A stretch of DNA of 64,000 nucleotides from Saltatorellus ferox (GCA_007751475.1 CP036434.1:3973524-4037523), one strand, 5' to 3'; numbered from the stretch's first letter, positions 35,971 to 45,363 are shown. Notes: generated by a model not told the origin, from the letters alone. Program-made: numbers and translations.

Positions 35971-38586
35971 ATGAGAACCAACACGATTCATCGGCTCTTC
36001 GCCGTGGGCTCGGCGGCCCTCGCAATCACCATGGCGCCCGCGTTCGCCCTGGGGGACGACGGCCCTTTCCTCGCGGAAAACGGGCTCCTCGTGATGGAAA
36101 TGGAGTCGGGATCCCCCACGGGCAGCTGGTTGACGGAGACGAACCTCAGCGGCTTCACGGGAGAGAGCTACCTCCGCTGGAACGGCGGGAACCTCTTCAA
36201 CACCCCGGGCCAGGACGTTTTCGCGTTCGACTTCGAGATCGCAGAGGCCGGGCGCTATCACTTCCGCCTGCGTAACCGCCACGACCACCCCGACAGCACC
36301 GAGGCGAACGACGTCTGGGTACGACTGGACGGTGGCGCCTGGGTCAAGACGTTCTCGTGGCAGCGCGGCCAGTGGACCTGGACGACGCAGCACGAATTCA
36401 GCCACACCGACAAGCCGGACGCCGAGTACCAGCTCACCGCCGGGCTCCACCGCCTCGAGTTCTCCGGTCGCAGCCAGGACTTCATGCTCGACCGCATCCA
36501 CCTGTTCCACGACGGCGCGGCGAACCCGCTGTCGCTTGCCCACCCCGAGTCGAACCGCGGCAGCACCAACGATTCCCCCATCGCGGCTGCGCGGGTCGTT
36601 CCCGGTGAGGTTCCGGTCGACGACGGATTCTCGACCACCGTCACCCTCGACTCCTCGAACTGCGTCGACCCCGATGGAGACGCCCTGTCGGTATTCTGGC
36701 AGATCCGAGGTGCGCGCTTCGTGGACGGGACCGGTCCCCGTAGTCGCACGGCTCGCATCCGGGTCAAGGGAGACTTCGCGGTCCCGGTTCGCCTTCAGGT
36801 CACCGACACGATCTCTGCGGACGACTACGACTTCGGCTTCGTGAACCAGGTCGGCACCGCGGGACGAGTCGACGGAGCGGGCATGGTCTGGCACCCGGTC
36901 ACGGTCAGCTTCCGCGGACCGGCGACCAACGAACGGGCGACCGCGCCCAACCCGTTCCTCGACTACCGGTTCAATCTGAAGCTCACCAGGCCCGATGGGA
37001 CCGACATGGTCGTCCCCGGCTTCTTCGATGGCGACGGACTCGGAAACGGCGAGGGCAACGTCTGGCGAGCGCGGTTCACTCCAGACGCACCCGGCATCTG
37101 GACCTACACCGCGAGCTTTCGCTCGGGCGAGACCGTCGCCAATAGCCTCGATGATCACGCGGGTGAGGCCGTCTACTTCGACGGCGCTACCGGCCGCTTC
37201 GGTGTCCTGGAGGGCGATAGCCAGGCTCCTGGACTTCTCGGCAAGGGACGGCTCGACTACGTGAACGACTTCTATCTCCAGCACCAGGGGAGCGGCAAGC
37301 CCTTCATCAAGACCGGAACGAACAGCCCCGAGAACTTCATGGGCTACGCTGGCTTCGACGGCGTCCAGGACAACGGCGGCGTCGGCATCATCCACGAGTT
37401 CGCACCGCACGTGCAGGACTGGAACCCAGGTGACCCCCTCTTCGTTTCGTCGACGTCCGGCGTTGACTCGAAGGGCATCATCGGCGCGCTCAACTACCTC
37501 GGCGAGCAGGGCGTCAATTCGCTCTATTTCCTGCCGATGAACCTCGGCGGCGACGGCCAGGAGACGACTCCTTTCGTCGGCTACGAGAAGACTCACTTCG
37601 ACAAGACCCACTACGACATCAGCCGTCTTCACCAGTGGAATCACGTGCTGAACCACGCCCAGGAGCAGGGCATCCTGGTCCAATTCGTGCTCGCCGAGAC
37701 CGAGTGGGCCAACGAGCACTGGCTCGACGAAGGCGAGATGGGCACGGAGCGCAAGCTCTTCTTCCGTGAACTCGTCGCGCGGTTTGGCTACCTCAACGGC
37801 GTCAAGTGGAACCTCTGCGAAGAGAACGACTACCCGATCGAAACGCTCCGTGAAATGGCGTCGTATATGAAGGCCATCGACGCGTACCGTCACCCCGTTG
37901 CCGTGCACACGCACCCGAACGACGTGGCCATCTACCAAGACCTCGTGGGAGATCCGCTCTTCGACGCGGCCTCGGTCCAATACGCCCCGTCACTCTCCGA
38001 CAACCTCACGCAGATGGTGCGGAACATGACCCAGGCCGCGGGTCGCCGGTGGATCGTCGACATGGACGAGAATGGCACCTGGAACGTGGGCGCCAACGGA
38101 TCGAACTCCGACGAGATGCGCAAGGAGGTCCTCTACGACGTCCTCTTCTCCAACGGAGGCATCGAGTGGTACGCCGGGTACCACACGCTTCCCCTTGGCG
38201 GCGACGTGAAGATGGAGAACTTCCGGACACGGGAGAGCCTCTTCCGATTCAGCCGGATTGCGCGCGAGTTCCTCGAGGAGCACGTCGACTTCCAGGCGCT
38301 CGTCCCCATGGACCACATTGTCACCACGGCGACGGAGCAATTCGGCGGCGCGGAAGCCATGGGGCTCCCTGGAAACGACGTCGTCATCTTCCTGCCGGAC
38401 GCACTCGACGCACCCTCCCTGAGTCTGCTGAACCTCCACGGCACGTTCCGGGTCCGCTGGTTCGATCCGCGGACGGGCGAGGAGGTCGCCCAGGGTCCGA
38501 CGCTCGAAGGAGGCCAAACTCAACCACTCCAGGTGATGGTCTCCCAGCCTGAACTCGACTGGATCGTCTTCCTGGACCGCGATTGA
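35971..38586 (+). CDS. Secreted DUF5060-type glycoside-hydrolase-like protein
   Basis: The protein is 871 residues. I prefer the ATG at 35971 because AGGA lies 7 nt before it and a good signal peptide follows (MRTNTIHRLFAVGSAALA to about residue 28). An N-terminal carbohydrate-binding-like domain (about 30-180, with YHFRLRNRHDHPD) is followed by a Ca-binding-like segment (CVDPDGDALSVFWQIRG). A DUF5060 domain (about 305-390, GNVWRARFTPDAPGIWTYTA) and a central TIM-barrel-like region (KPFIKTGTNSPENFMG, VLAETEWANEHW, DMDENGTWNVG) come next. The C-terminal 'putative collagen-binding' module is RVRWFDPRTGEEV...WIVFLDRD. These proteins are polysaccharide-acting enzymes or binders. I do not claim a substrate. 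Confidence 0.78.
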   Translation: MRTNTIHRLFAVGSAALAITMAPAFALGDDGPFLAENGLLVMEMESGSPTGSWLTETNLSGFTGESYLRWNGGNLFNTPGQDVFAFDFEIAEAGRYHFRLRNRHDHPDSTEANDVWVRLDGGAWVKTFSWQRGQWTWTTQHEFSHTDKPDAEYQLTAGLHRLEFSGRSQDFMLDRIHLFHDGAANPLSLAHPESNRGSTNDSPIAAARVVPGEVPVDDGFSTTVTLDSSNCVDPDGDALSVFWQIRGARFVDGTGPRSRTARIRVKGDFAVPVRLQVTDTISADDYDFGFVNQVGTAGRVDGAGMVWHPVTVSFRGPATNERATAPNPFLDYRFNLKLTRPDGTDMVVPGFFDGDGLGNGEGNVWRARFTPDAPGIWTYTASFRSGETVANSLDDHAGEAVYFDGATGRFGVLEGDSQAPGLLGKGRLDYVNDFYLQHQGSGKPFIKTGTNSPENFMGYAGFDGVQDNGGVGIIHEFAPHVQDWNPGDPLFVSSTSGVDSKGIIGALNYLGEQGVNSLYFLPMNLGGDGQETTPFVGYEKTHFDKTHYDISRLHQWNHVLNHAQEQGILVQFVLAETEWANEHWLDEGEMGTERKLFFRELVARFGYLNGVKWNLCEENDYPIETLREMASYMKAIDAYRHPVAVHTHPNDVAIYQDLVGDPLFDAASVQYAPSLSDNLTQMVRNMTQAAGRRWIVDMDENGTWNVGANGSNSDEMRKEVLYDVLFSNGGIEWYAGYHTLPLGGDVKMENFRTRESLFRFSRIAREFLEEHVDFQALVPMDHIVTTATEQFGGAEAMGLPGNDVVIFLPDALDAPSLSLLNLHGTFRVRWFDPRTGEEVAQGPTLEGGQTQPLQVMVSQPELDWIVFLDRD

Positions 38587-38622
38587 TCGCGATGCACCCT
38601 GCAGGCCAGGTGCCAGGAAGCA

Positions 38623-38656
38623 GCGCCCGCGCCGGATGGACCTCCGGCGCGGGCGC
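38623..38656 (+). terminator. Hairpin terminator after the DUF5060 gene
   Basis: A perfect 14-bp GC-rich inverted repeat (38623-38636 and 38643-38656) with a 6-nt loop lies 36 nt after the stop codon. No long T-run follows, only CTCCCGT. Confidence 0.6.
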
Positions 38657-38792
38657 CTCCCGTCACCCCGGATCGGTGGGGCGCCTGTACCAACATTGGA
38701 GGCCATCCCCCGTACCCTCTGTCGCGCCGCCGCATGAAGCTCCCGTTTCCGGCCTCGGGAATAGGGCCCCAACCCGCTATTCTCCTTCCGTG

Positions 38793-40400
38793 ATGAACGA
38801 TCAAGCCCGCACGACGCTCCCCGCTCCACGACTTCTTCGGCCCTGGCTCCTGCTCGTGGCCACCGGGCTGGCTGCGGCCTGCGGCGGAAGCCAGAAGGAC
38901 GGCGAGGCCGACCCCGAGACGTCGGCGAAGAAGCCGAACGTCATCCTGATCACGCTGGACACGGTCCGCGCCGACTACCTCACGTGCTACGGGGCGACGA
39001 CCGGTAGCACGCCCGCGATCGACGGTCTCGCGAGCGAAGGCACGATCTTCGAGCGCGCCGTCAGCTCCTCGGGCCTGACGCCCGCGTCCCACGCGACCAT
39101 CCTCACGGGCAAGTTCCAGTACAACCACGGCGTTCGTGTGCTCTCCGCGGACAGCGGTTTCAAGCTCGAGGACGAGCACGAGACGCTGGCGACGAAGTTC
39201 AAGGAAGCCGGGTACCGCACCGCTGCGGTGCACAGCGCCTTCCCGGTGTCGGCCACCTTCGGCTTCGACCGCGGCTTCGATCACTTCGACTCCTTCACCG
39301 CGAGTCTCGAAGCCAAGCCGGGACGGGACAAGGTCAGCTGGGACGTTCAGACCTTCCAGCGGCGCTCCGACGAGACCACCGAACGGACGGTGTCCTGGCT
39401 CGATGAAGCCGTCGGAGACGCCGCCCAGCAGGACCAGCCCTTCTTCCTCTGGATTCACTACTGGGATCCGCACGACCCCGTCAAGCTGCCGCCGGGCGAC
39501 AGCTGGGGGCCGCTGATGAACTCGCCGGAGTTGAAGGACATCGCGGATCGTCAGACCCGCGAGTACGCGGGGGAGGTGCGCTGGCAGGACCAGAACATCG
39601 GCACGCTCCTGACGGCGCTGCGCACGAAGGGACTCCTCGACAACACGGTCATGGCCGTGACGGCGGACCACGGCCAGGGGCTCGAGGACGGAATGGAGCT
39701 GCACCGCTGGTCGAACCATCGAATGCTGTACCGCGAGCAGGTCCACGTACCGCTGATCCTGCGGGGCCCCGGCGTGCCCGCTGGCCAGCGCCTGACCGAC
39801 CAGGTAAGAACGGCGGACGTGGCCCCGACCCTGCTCGACCTCGCCGGTATCTCCCCCATCGATGGCCGCATCGACGGAGAGTCGCTCGTCCCTCGGATCG
39901 AAGGACAGTCCGGCGGCGACCTCTGGGCCTACGGGGAGCAGATCAACGGCTATGACTTCAACGCGGGCATGTGGAAGCATCGCCCGGACGCGACGTTCCT
40001 GTTCATGGTCACGGATGGCGAGTGGAAGCTGATCTACAAGCCGAGCATGCCGAACATGAGCGAGCTGTTCCATGTCGGCATCGACCCCAAGGAAGTGCGG
40101 AACGTGATCGGGGAGCACCCGGAGCAGGTCGAGCGCCTTCTGGCCAATCTCTCGGAGCGCAACCCCTGGGTCACCGAGCCCTTCCCGATGACGGAGATGT
40201 CGTCCGAAGCGGACGGCGGCAAGTCGGACATTCTCATTTCGCTCGGCTACTCGGCCGCGGACAAGGGCACCGGAAACTGGTGGTGGACCTGCCCGCGCCA
40301 CACCGAGGTCCACAGCGACAAGCGTCAGCGCTGCCCGGAAGAAGGCTGCGACCGCATCCTGATCCCGATGGTCCAGTGGGAAGAACCTGCGCCGAAGTAG
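38793..40400 (+). CDS. Sulfatase-like (alkaline phosphatase superfamily) lipoprotein with a heavy-metal-binding-like tail
   Basis: The protein is 535 residues. A signal segment ending LAAAC puts the lipid anchor at Cys30. The catalytic domain has NVILITLDTVRADYLTCYG (metal Asp), SGLTPASHATILTG (nucleophile region) and VTADHGQGLEDG (metal pair). True sulfatases need C/S-x-P-x-R. Aligning on LTG, the position equivalent to the Cys is T96 and the Arg is H100, so this should be a Thr-type phosphatase, phosphodiesterase or transferase, not a formylglycine sulfatase. The last ~45 residues carry WTCPRHTEVHSDKRQRC and CDRILIP, similar to the 'TCPMHPEV...CPxCGMDLVP' heavy-metal-binding domain seen in metal exporters. 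This combination is unusual. Confidence 0.83.
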   Translation: MNDQARTTLPAPRLLRPWLLLVATGLAAACGGSQKDGEADPETSAKKPNVILITLDTVRADYLTCYGATTGSTPAIDGLASEGTIFERAVSSSGLTPASHATILTGKFQYNHGVRVLSADSGFKLEDEHETLATKFKEAGYRTAAVHSAFPVSATFGFDRGFDHFDSFTASLEAKPGRDKVSWDVQTFQRRSDETTERTVSWLDEAVGDAAQQDQPFFLWIHYWDPHDPVKLPPGDSWGPLMNSPELKDIADRQTREYAGEVRWQDQNIGTLLTALRTKGLLDNTVMAVTADHGQGLEDGMELHRWSNHRMLYREQVHVPLILRGPGVPAGQRLTDQVRTADVAPTLLDLAGISPIDGRIDGESLVPRIEGQSGGDLWAYGEQINGYDFNAGMWKHRPDATFLFMVTDGEWKLIYKPSMPNMSELFHVGIDPKEVRNVIGEHPEQVERLLANLSERNPWVTEPFPMTEMSSEADGGKSDILISLGYSAADKGTGNWWWTCPRHTEVHSDKRQRCPEEGCDRILIPMVQWEEPAPK

Positions 40401-40425
40401 CACCGCGTGCCTGCTGGCGCTACTC

Positions 40426-40537
40426 GCTACTGGCACCTCTCGCTACTGGCACCTCTTGCTACTGGCACCTCTTGCTACTGGCACCTCTTGCTACTGGCAC
40501 CTCTTGCTACTGGCACTCGTCACTACTGGCACTCCTG
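40426..40537. repeat. Seven 16-bp tandem repeats
   Basis: The unit is GCTACTGGCACCTCTT. Units 2 to 5 are identical, unit 1 has one change, and units 6 and 7 drift. The array fills the gap between two convergent genes. The stop codon of the minus-strand lamin-tail gene (40523-40525) lies inside the last unit. Units are contiguous with no spacers, so this is a minisatellite and not a CRISPR array. Confidence 0.9.
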
Positions 40538-41647
40538 ATTGAGCTCGCCCGGGGATCCCAGGTCTCCGGCGGGCATCACATCCACCCCGCTGCACCAGGC
40601 AGCGCCGTCGACAGCGACCGACGTCCCCACGAATCGCGGCCCGAGGGCGACGCTCGCACCCGCTGCATCCGGCCAGTTCGACGTCCCGTCCTCGTACTCG
40701 ACGCGGTCGATCTCATGCCCCCCGGGCGCCTCCAGGATGATCTGGTCCGCCCCGTTGCCGAGCGTGAAGCCGCTGTAGGTCGCGGCGATCATCACGCCTC
40801 CGTTGAGCGCCGGATCCGCCTGACGCCCGAGCACCACGAAACCACCTGCGGGCACGACGACGCCTGCGCCCGAGGACGACGCGGTGATCACCGTGCGGTT
40901 GCTCCCTTCATCGCGGAGCGTCCAGCCCTCCAGGTCGATGGCCGCCGCCGTTCGGTTCTGGAACTCGACCCACTCCCCTCGCGTATCGCTCACCGCCGCC
41001 GGGTCCTTCATGAACTCGGTGACGAGGATCGCTCCGCGCGGGGGCGAGGCCGCGAGCGGCTCCGCCGGGTCCCGCAAGGGGAGCGCTACACTGCTCCATC
41101 CCAGTTCGGGTCCCATCCCGCGGTGGAAGGCCGTAGCGGCGCCCCGGGCCCTCACCAGCACCCCAAGGCGCCCGCCAGACCCGAATGCCTCACTCGGAAT
41201 AGGCGTTCTCAGGACCTCGCCCGAGCGGGCCGCCATCCTTCGAAGGACTCGCGCCCCGCGCAGCGCCTCAAAGAGCTCCGCGGCCGTTTTCACCTCGCCC
41301 GAGACCGCCGCCGCAGCGACGTGCGTCGTCTCCAGCAGGAGCACCTCCCACGTCCCACGGGAATCGGGGTTCGACGTGCCCAGAAGCGTCCCCAGTTCCA
41401 GCTCGAGGTGAGTCTGTCGCTCGGCGACGAGGTGGGCTCGCAGAATGGGAGAGGCGGTTCCTTCTGCGCCCGCGGGCGATGGCAGGCTCGCCGCCGTGGC
41501 GAGGCCGGCCACGGTTCCGGCGATGGTTCCGGACAGAACCCATCGACTCGCGGCCATGAACAGGGTCCCGACCGAGCGGCGAGCGAGCATGCGTTGGCGA
41601 GACGAAGGAGCGAGGGAAATCAGGGAGCTGGCTCGAAAAGTATGCAT
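40523..41647 (-). CDS. Secreted protein with a lamin-tail (LTD) domain
   Basis: The protein is 374 residues. The ATG at 41647 has GAGG nine nt upstream. A basic region and a hydrophobic segment (about 35-60, ending SPAGAEG) form the export signal. The middle (70-200) is unassigned. An LTD immunoglobulin-like domain lies at about 210-340: VTEFMKDPAAV...GEWVEFQNRTAAAIDLEG, then WTLRDEG and VVPAGGFVVLGRQADPA. LTD domains in bacterial secreted proteins are thought to mediate anchoring or binding. The C-terminus (LGSPGELNQECQ) matches the usual 'GTPGAxN' end of LTD repeats. Its stop codon lies in the 16-bp array, so array growth could alter the tail. Confidence 0.8.
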   Translation of the reverse strand: MHTFRASSLISLAPSSRQRMLARRSVGTLFMAASRWVLSGTIAGTVAGLATAASLPSPAGAEGTASPILRAHLVAERQTHLELELGTLLGTSNPDSRGTWEVLLLETTHVAAAAVSGEVKTAAELFEALRGARVLRRMAARSGEVLRTPIPSEAFGSGGRLGVLVRARGAATAFHRGMGPELGWSSVALPLRDPAEPLAASPPRGAILVTEFMKDPAAVSDTRGEWVEFQNRTAAAIDLEGWTLRDEGSNRTVITASSSGAGVVVPAGGFVVLGRQADPALNGGVMIAATYSGFTLGNGADQIILEAPGGHEIDRVEYEDGTSNWPDAAGASVALGPRFVGTSVAVDGAAWCSGVDVMPAGDLGSPGELNQECQ

Positions 41648-41983
41648 CGTTTTGATCCTCGATGGGACGGTAGGTCATTTGACGGGGCGGACCACGATGT
41701 CCACCCAGCGCGGATCGACCGATCGGGCCACCGCCTCGGTTGCACCTTTTCGCCGTAAGCTTCACGGCGCCTGCCTCCCGGAAGGGCGTACGCACATCGG
41801 CGAAGACTCGGCGCCGAGACGGCCCCATGTGCCTCATTCGCTGCGACGATTGCTCCCATCCACCCTGTTGTTTCGCGTTTCTTGGCGCTTCCAGGGGGAA
41901 CCTGAGGCACTTTTAGGACGTCTCCTCAGGTCCGCTGCGCGTCCATTCCGCGCTCCGGCGGCTCTCTCACTGCAACCATCTCC
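41648..41983. other. Intergenic region between divergent genes
   Basis: This 336-bp stretch separates the lamin-tail gene and the cytochrome gene, which diverge, so it should hold both promoters. I see no gene and no convincing promoter boxes. One inverted repeat is listed separately. Confidence 0.5.
41900..41931. promoter_or_regulatory. Inverted repeat upstream of the cytochrome gene
   Basis: Eight-base arms ACCTGAGG (41900-41907) and CCTCAGGT (41924-41931) are separated by 16 nt that include a TTTTA. The repeat ends 52 nt before the cytochrome start codon. It could be an operator or a leader hairpin; the evidence is the symmetry alone. Confidence 0.3.
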
Positions 41984-44077
41984 ATGGCTCTCTTTTCCTT
42001 CCACGGCCGCAGCGCCGCGGCCTTCGCCGCTCTGCCCGTCGCCTCGATGCTGGCCGCTGCCGTCGCAGCGCCGCCCGCGCCGGTCATGCAGACCCAGGTC
42101 CAGGCGACCCTCGACGACTTCTTCGTTCCCGGCACCCAGCCCCTCGGGCTGAACGTCCCGATCTACGAATCGTCCAACTGCGCCGCGTGCCATGGGTTCT
42201 ACGATCCGGTCACCGCCCCCTACGACCAGTGGGCGACGTCGATGATGGGCCAGGCGGGCCGAGACCCGATCTTCTACGCCACCCTCGCGATCGCCAACCA
42301 GGACGTGGCGTTCGGCGGCGAGGCGTGCCTGCGCTGCCACGCGCCGGGTGCCTGGCTCGACGGCCGCTCCCAGCCGTCCGACGGATCCGCACTCGACCCG
42401 AACCTCGGGGACCTGGATGGCGTGACGTGTCACTTCTGCCACCGCATGGTGGACCCGATCGGTGACATCGCGAACCCGGCCGAGGACGTCTCGATCCTCG
42501 CTTCGCTCGCGGTTCCGGCGCTGGAAGCCCCCCACAGCGGCTCGTTCGTGATCGACCCGGACGACAATCGCCGCGGCCCGTTCCAGCTCGACCCGAACTT
42601 CTTCTATCACGAGTGGCGCGAGTCGCCGTTCCACCAGGAGAGCCTCATGTGCGCGACCTGCCACGACGTGTCGAATCCGCTGCTGGAGCTCCAGCCGGAC
42701 GGCAGCTGGCAGGTAGGCCCCCTCGGCACGGCGCACCCCACCGGCGAGAAGCAGGACCAGTTCCCGGTCGAGCGCACGTTCAGCGAATGGGCGATGAGCG
42801 TCTACGCCCAGGCGCCGATCGAAACCGGCGGACGCTTCGGCGGCGACAAGCCCGCCGTCTCGTCGTGCCAGGACTGTCACATGCCCGATGCCGCCGGCAC
42901 CGGCGCCAACCCGGCGTTCAACCCGATCCAGCGCCCGGACGTCCCCCAGCACGGTTTCGCAGGCGCGAACTCCTGGGTGCTCAAGGCGATCCGCGCCCAG
43001 TATCCGGACAACGAGACCGGCCTCTCCCAGGCGGGCATCGACGAAGCCATCGCCCGCAACGAGGCGATGCTCGCGGCCGCAGCTGACCTGGAGGCCGTCG
43101 TCCTCGCTGGACAGCTCAAGGTCCGCATCACGAACATGATGGGCCACAAGCTGCCGACCGGCTACGGAGAGGGCCGTCGCATGTGGATCGATGCGCGCTT
43201 CTTCGACGCCCAGGACAACCTCCTCGAGACCCGAGGCGGCTATGACCTCGTGACCGCCGATCTCGACAAGGCCAGCACCACCGTTTACGAGATCGAGCAC
43301 GGTCTCGACGCACAGATGGCGGCCGCGACGGGCCTTCCCCAGGGCAAGTCACTGCACTTCCTCCTCAACAACACGATCGAGAAGGACAACCGGATCCCAG
43401 CGCGCGGCTTCACGAACCCCGGCTACGACGCCATCGGGGCGCCGGTGGTCGGAGCACTCTACGCAGACGCGCAGTACTGGTCCGAGGTTGATTTTGCCCT
43501 TCCGACCGGTGCAGTGCGCGCGGAGATGCGCCTCTTCCACCAGACCTCCTCGAAGGAGTACATCGAGTTCCTCCAGGCGGAGAACACGACCAACACGACG
43601 GGCCAGGAGGCCTACCAGCTGTGGGACATGTTCGGCCGGAGCAAGCCGGTCGAGATGGCTCTGACCCAGGTCGACCTCGCCCAGAACGTCGGCCTGATGC
43701 CGCGCCCGCTGGCGCTCGGCAAGGTGACGAGCGCGGGCGACCGACCGGAGCTCAACTTCAATGGATCGACCCTCGCGGGGTCGGCCGCTGGCGGCCAGCT
43801 GGAGATCACGGGCGGTATCCCGGGTGCCCTGGTGGTCGTCTTCCGGAGCCCGACGCAGATCAGCCAGGACTACCTCGGTGGCACGTTGAACATTGGCGCC
43901 GGCGCCCGCCGGATCGCGACCCTGACCCTCGACGGTTCAGGGGCAGCGAACGTCGTGGTCAACTACGGCGCGGGAGACGCGGGCCAGGGCTACGTCTATC
44001 AGGCCCTCTTCCGGGATGTCGCCTCCTCGGGAGGCCTCGGGATGACCGGCGGTCTGCGGGTGGACGTCACCCAGTAG
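41984..44077 (+). CDS. Secreted pentahaem cytochrome c family protein
   Basis: The protein is 697 residues with a signal peptide (about 1-29, AAFAALPVASMLAAAVAA). It contains five CXXCH haem-attachment motifs: CAACH (C66-H70), then CLRCH, CHFCH, CATCH and CQDCH near residues 115, 149, 223 and 296. The second half (300-560) has HxxxLPTGYGEGRRMW and a beta-rich region, as in multihaem 'cytochrome c family' proteins with a fused C-terminal domain. The last ~120 residues are a beta-sandwich-like tail. It should carry electrons in the periplasm or at the cell surface. No quinol-oxidising partner or reductase is adjacent, so the electron donor and acceptor are unknown. A strong hairpin follows the stop, so it is monocistronic. 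Confidence 0.88.
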   Translation: MALFSFHGRSAAAFAALPVASMLAAAVAAPPAPVMQTQVQATLDDFFVPGTQPLGLNVPIYESSNCAACHGFYDPVTAPYDQWATSMMGQAGRDPIFYATLAIANQDVAFGGEACLRCHAPGAWLDGRSQPSDGSALDPNLGDLDGVTCHFCHRMVDPIGDIANPAEDVSILASLAVPALEAPHSGSFVIDPDDNRRGPFQLDPNFFYHEWRESPFHQESLMCATCHDVSNPLLELQPDGSWQVGPLGTAHPTGEKQDQFPVERTFSEWAMSVYAQAPIETGGRFGGDKPAVSSCQDCHMPDAAGTGANPAFNPIQRPDVPQHGFAGANSWVLKAIRAQYPDNETGLSQAGIDEAIARNEAMLAAAADLEAVVLAGQLKVRITNMMGHKLPTGYGEGRRMWIDARFFDAQDNLLETRGGYDLVTADLDKASTTVYEIEHGLDAQMAAATGLPQGKSLHFLLNNTIEKDNRIPARGFTNPGYDAIGAPVVGALYADAQYWSEVDFALPTGAVRAEMRLFHQTSSKEYIEFLQAENTTNTTGQEAYQLWDMFGRSKPVEMALTQVDLAQNVGLMPRPLALGKVTSAGDRPELNFNGSTLAGSAAGGQLEITGGIPGALVVVFRSPTQISQDYLGGTLNIGAGARRIATLTLDGSGAANVVVNYGAGDAGQGYVYQALFRDVASSGGLGMTGGLRVDVTQ

Positions 44078-44128
44078 CCAGCGAACGATCCGCCGGCTCC
44101 GCCCCGGCGGAGTCCGCGCGCCAGCGAG

Positions 44129-44155
44129 GGCCTCCAGGGAATCTCCCTGGGGGCC
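44129..44155 (+). terminator. Hairpin terminator after the cytochrome gene
   Basis: Twelve-base arms (44129-44140 and 44144-44155), complementary apart from one G-U-type pair, with a 3-nt loop lie 51 nt after the stop. They are followed by TTCTCCCT. Confidence 0.65.
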
Positions 44156-44331
44156 TTCTCCCTATCTAAAGGAGTTGTTCGGTTCCCCTCACAGGCACTC
44201 CATCCCAAGGTCGCTATCCTCTTCGCGCAACTATCGTTTCCAGCGGGGCTCCCCGAGGGCCCCGGAACTCTCGTCGACCACCGCACCCGGCTCCCTTACC
44301 TGCCGACGGTCCGACGCAACGGACCTCTCCC

Positions 44332-45363
44332 ATGAAGCTCATCATCAAGCTCCTCGCCATCCTCGTGATCGGCCTCGTCGCCCTCGGCGTTGCCGGCTAC
44401 TTCCTGATCCCGCCCGCCGCCGACAAGGCCGTGGACGAGGGCTCCCGCTACGCCTTCGGCGTGCCGGCGGAGATCGGCAAGATCACCGCATCCCCCGGCC
44501 TCAGCTCCACGAGCGTTGGCTTCGAGGACTACGTCCTCAAGGGCCCGACGGGCTTCGACTCTTCGCTGCTCTCGATCGGCAAGTTCAAGGTCGGCGTCGG
44601 GACGAAGTCCATCATCGGCGACACGAAGAGCGTTGGGGAGCTGGTCCTGAGCGACGTCAACCTCAACCTGATCCAGGACGGCCTGCAGAGCAACCTGCTC
44701 CCTGTGCTTCGCCACCTCCAGGGTCTCGGCGGCAGCGACGACAGCCAGGGCCCGGACGGGCCGCGCGAGGGCAGCGCCGGTCCGAAGCTGAAGATCGGCA
44801 CCATCCGCGTGGAGAACGTGGGGGCCACGATCAGCCTCAAGGGTCTTCCCGGCGTGGAGACGATGGAGAAAACGTTCACCATCCCGACCTACACCAAGGA
44901 CTGGTCGTCGATCACGGGCGAGGAAGGCAAGACCGTCGCGGAGATCGCGAGCCTGATCATCCAGGACCTGAAGAACGAGGCGCTGAGCGCCGCCGACGGC
45001 ATCGTCCCCGCGCCAGCCCTCGACGCCCTCTCCAAGGTCCTCGACGGCGGCCTCGAAGGCGGCCTCAAGGGCGGCATCGATACGGCCAAGGACATGCTGA
45101 AGTCCGGAGCGGATGCCAAGCTCGACGAGGCCCAGCAGAAGGCCGCCGACGAGCTCCAGAAGGCGCAGGACAAGGCGGGCAAGGCCGTCGACGATGCCGT
45201 GAAGGACGTCCAGCAGAAGGCCGCGGAAGAGGCGAAGAAGCTTCTCGGTGGCAAGGACGGCGACGCGCTGAAGAGCATCGGCGGCTCGGCCGAGAGCGCC
45301 ACCAAGAAGGCAACCGACGAAGCTAAGAAAGGCCTGAAAGGTCTTCTTGGCGGCGGGAACTGA
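44332..45363 (+). CDS. Membrane-anchored AsmA-like protein with an amphipathic helical tail
   Basis: The protein is 343 residues. An N-terminal membrane segment (about 5-25, KLLAILVIGLVALGVAGYFL) precedes a region resembling the start of AsmA/DUF748-type lipid-transfer or envelope proteins: GSRYAFGVPAEIGKI, then IGKFKVGVGTKSIIGDTKSVGEL, LVLSDVNLNLIQDG and KIGTIRVENVGATISLKG. The C-terminal third (about 230-343) is a repetitive Ala/Lys/Asp-rich amphipathic helix (DEAQQKAADELQKAQDKAGK) like LEA or apolipoprotein repeats. It probably sits in the inner membrane facing the periplasm. The last 41 bp overlap the 3' end of the convergent voltage-sensor gene. Confidence 0.68.
   Translation: MKLIIKLLAILVIGLVALGVAGYFLIPPAADKAVDEGSRYAFGVPAEIGKITASPGLSSTSVGFEDYVLKGPTGFDSSLLSIGKFKVGVGTKSIIGDTKSVGELVLSDVNLNLIQDGLQSNLLPVLRHLQGLGGSDDSQGPDGPREGSAGPKLKIGTIRVENVGATISLKGLPGVETMEKTFTIPTYTKDWSSITGEEGKTVAEIASLIIQDLKNEALSAADGIVPAPALDALSKVLDGGLEGGLKGGIDTAKDMLKSGADAKLDEAQQKAADELQKAQDKAGKAVDDAVKDVQQKAAEEAKKLLGGKDGDALKSIGGSAESATKKATDEAKKGLKGLLGGGN

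Noticed and set aside
35887..37980. 697-residue minus-strand frame
   Set aside because: Antisense to the DUF5060 gene. It is Val/Arg/Glu-rich without motifs.
38520..40436. 638-residue minus-strand frame
   Set aside because: Antisense to the Thr-type phosphatase-like lipoprotein gene.
40426..40537. Possible CRISPR array
   Set aside because: Units are contiguous with no spacers, and no Cas genes are in the window.
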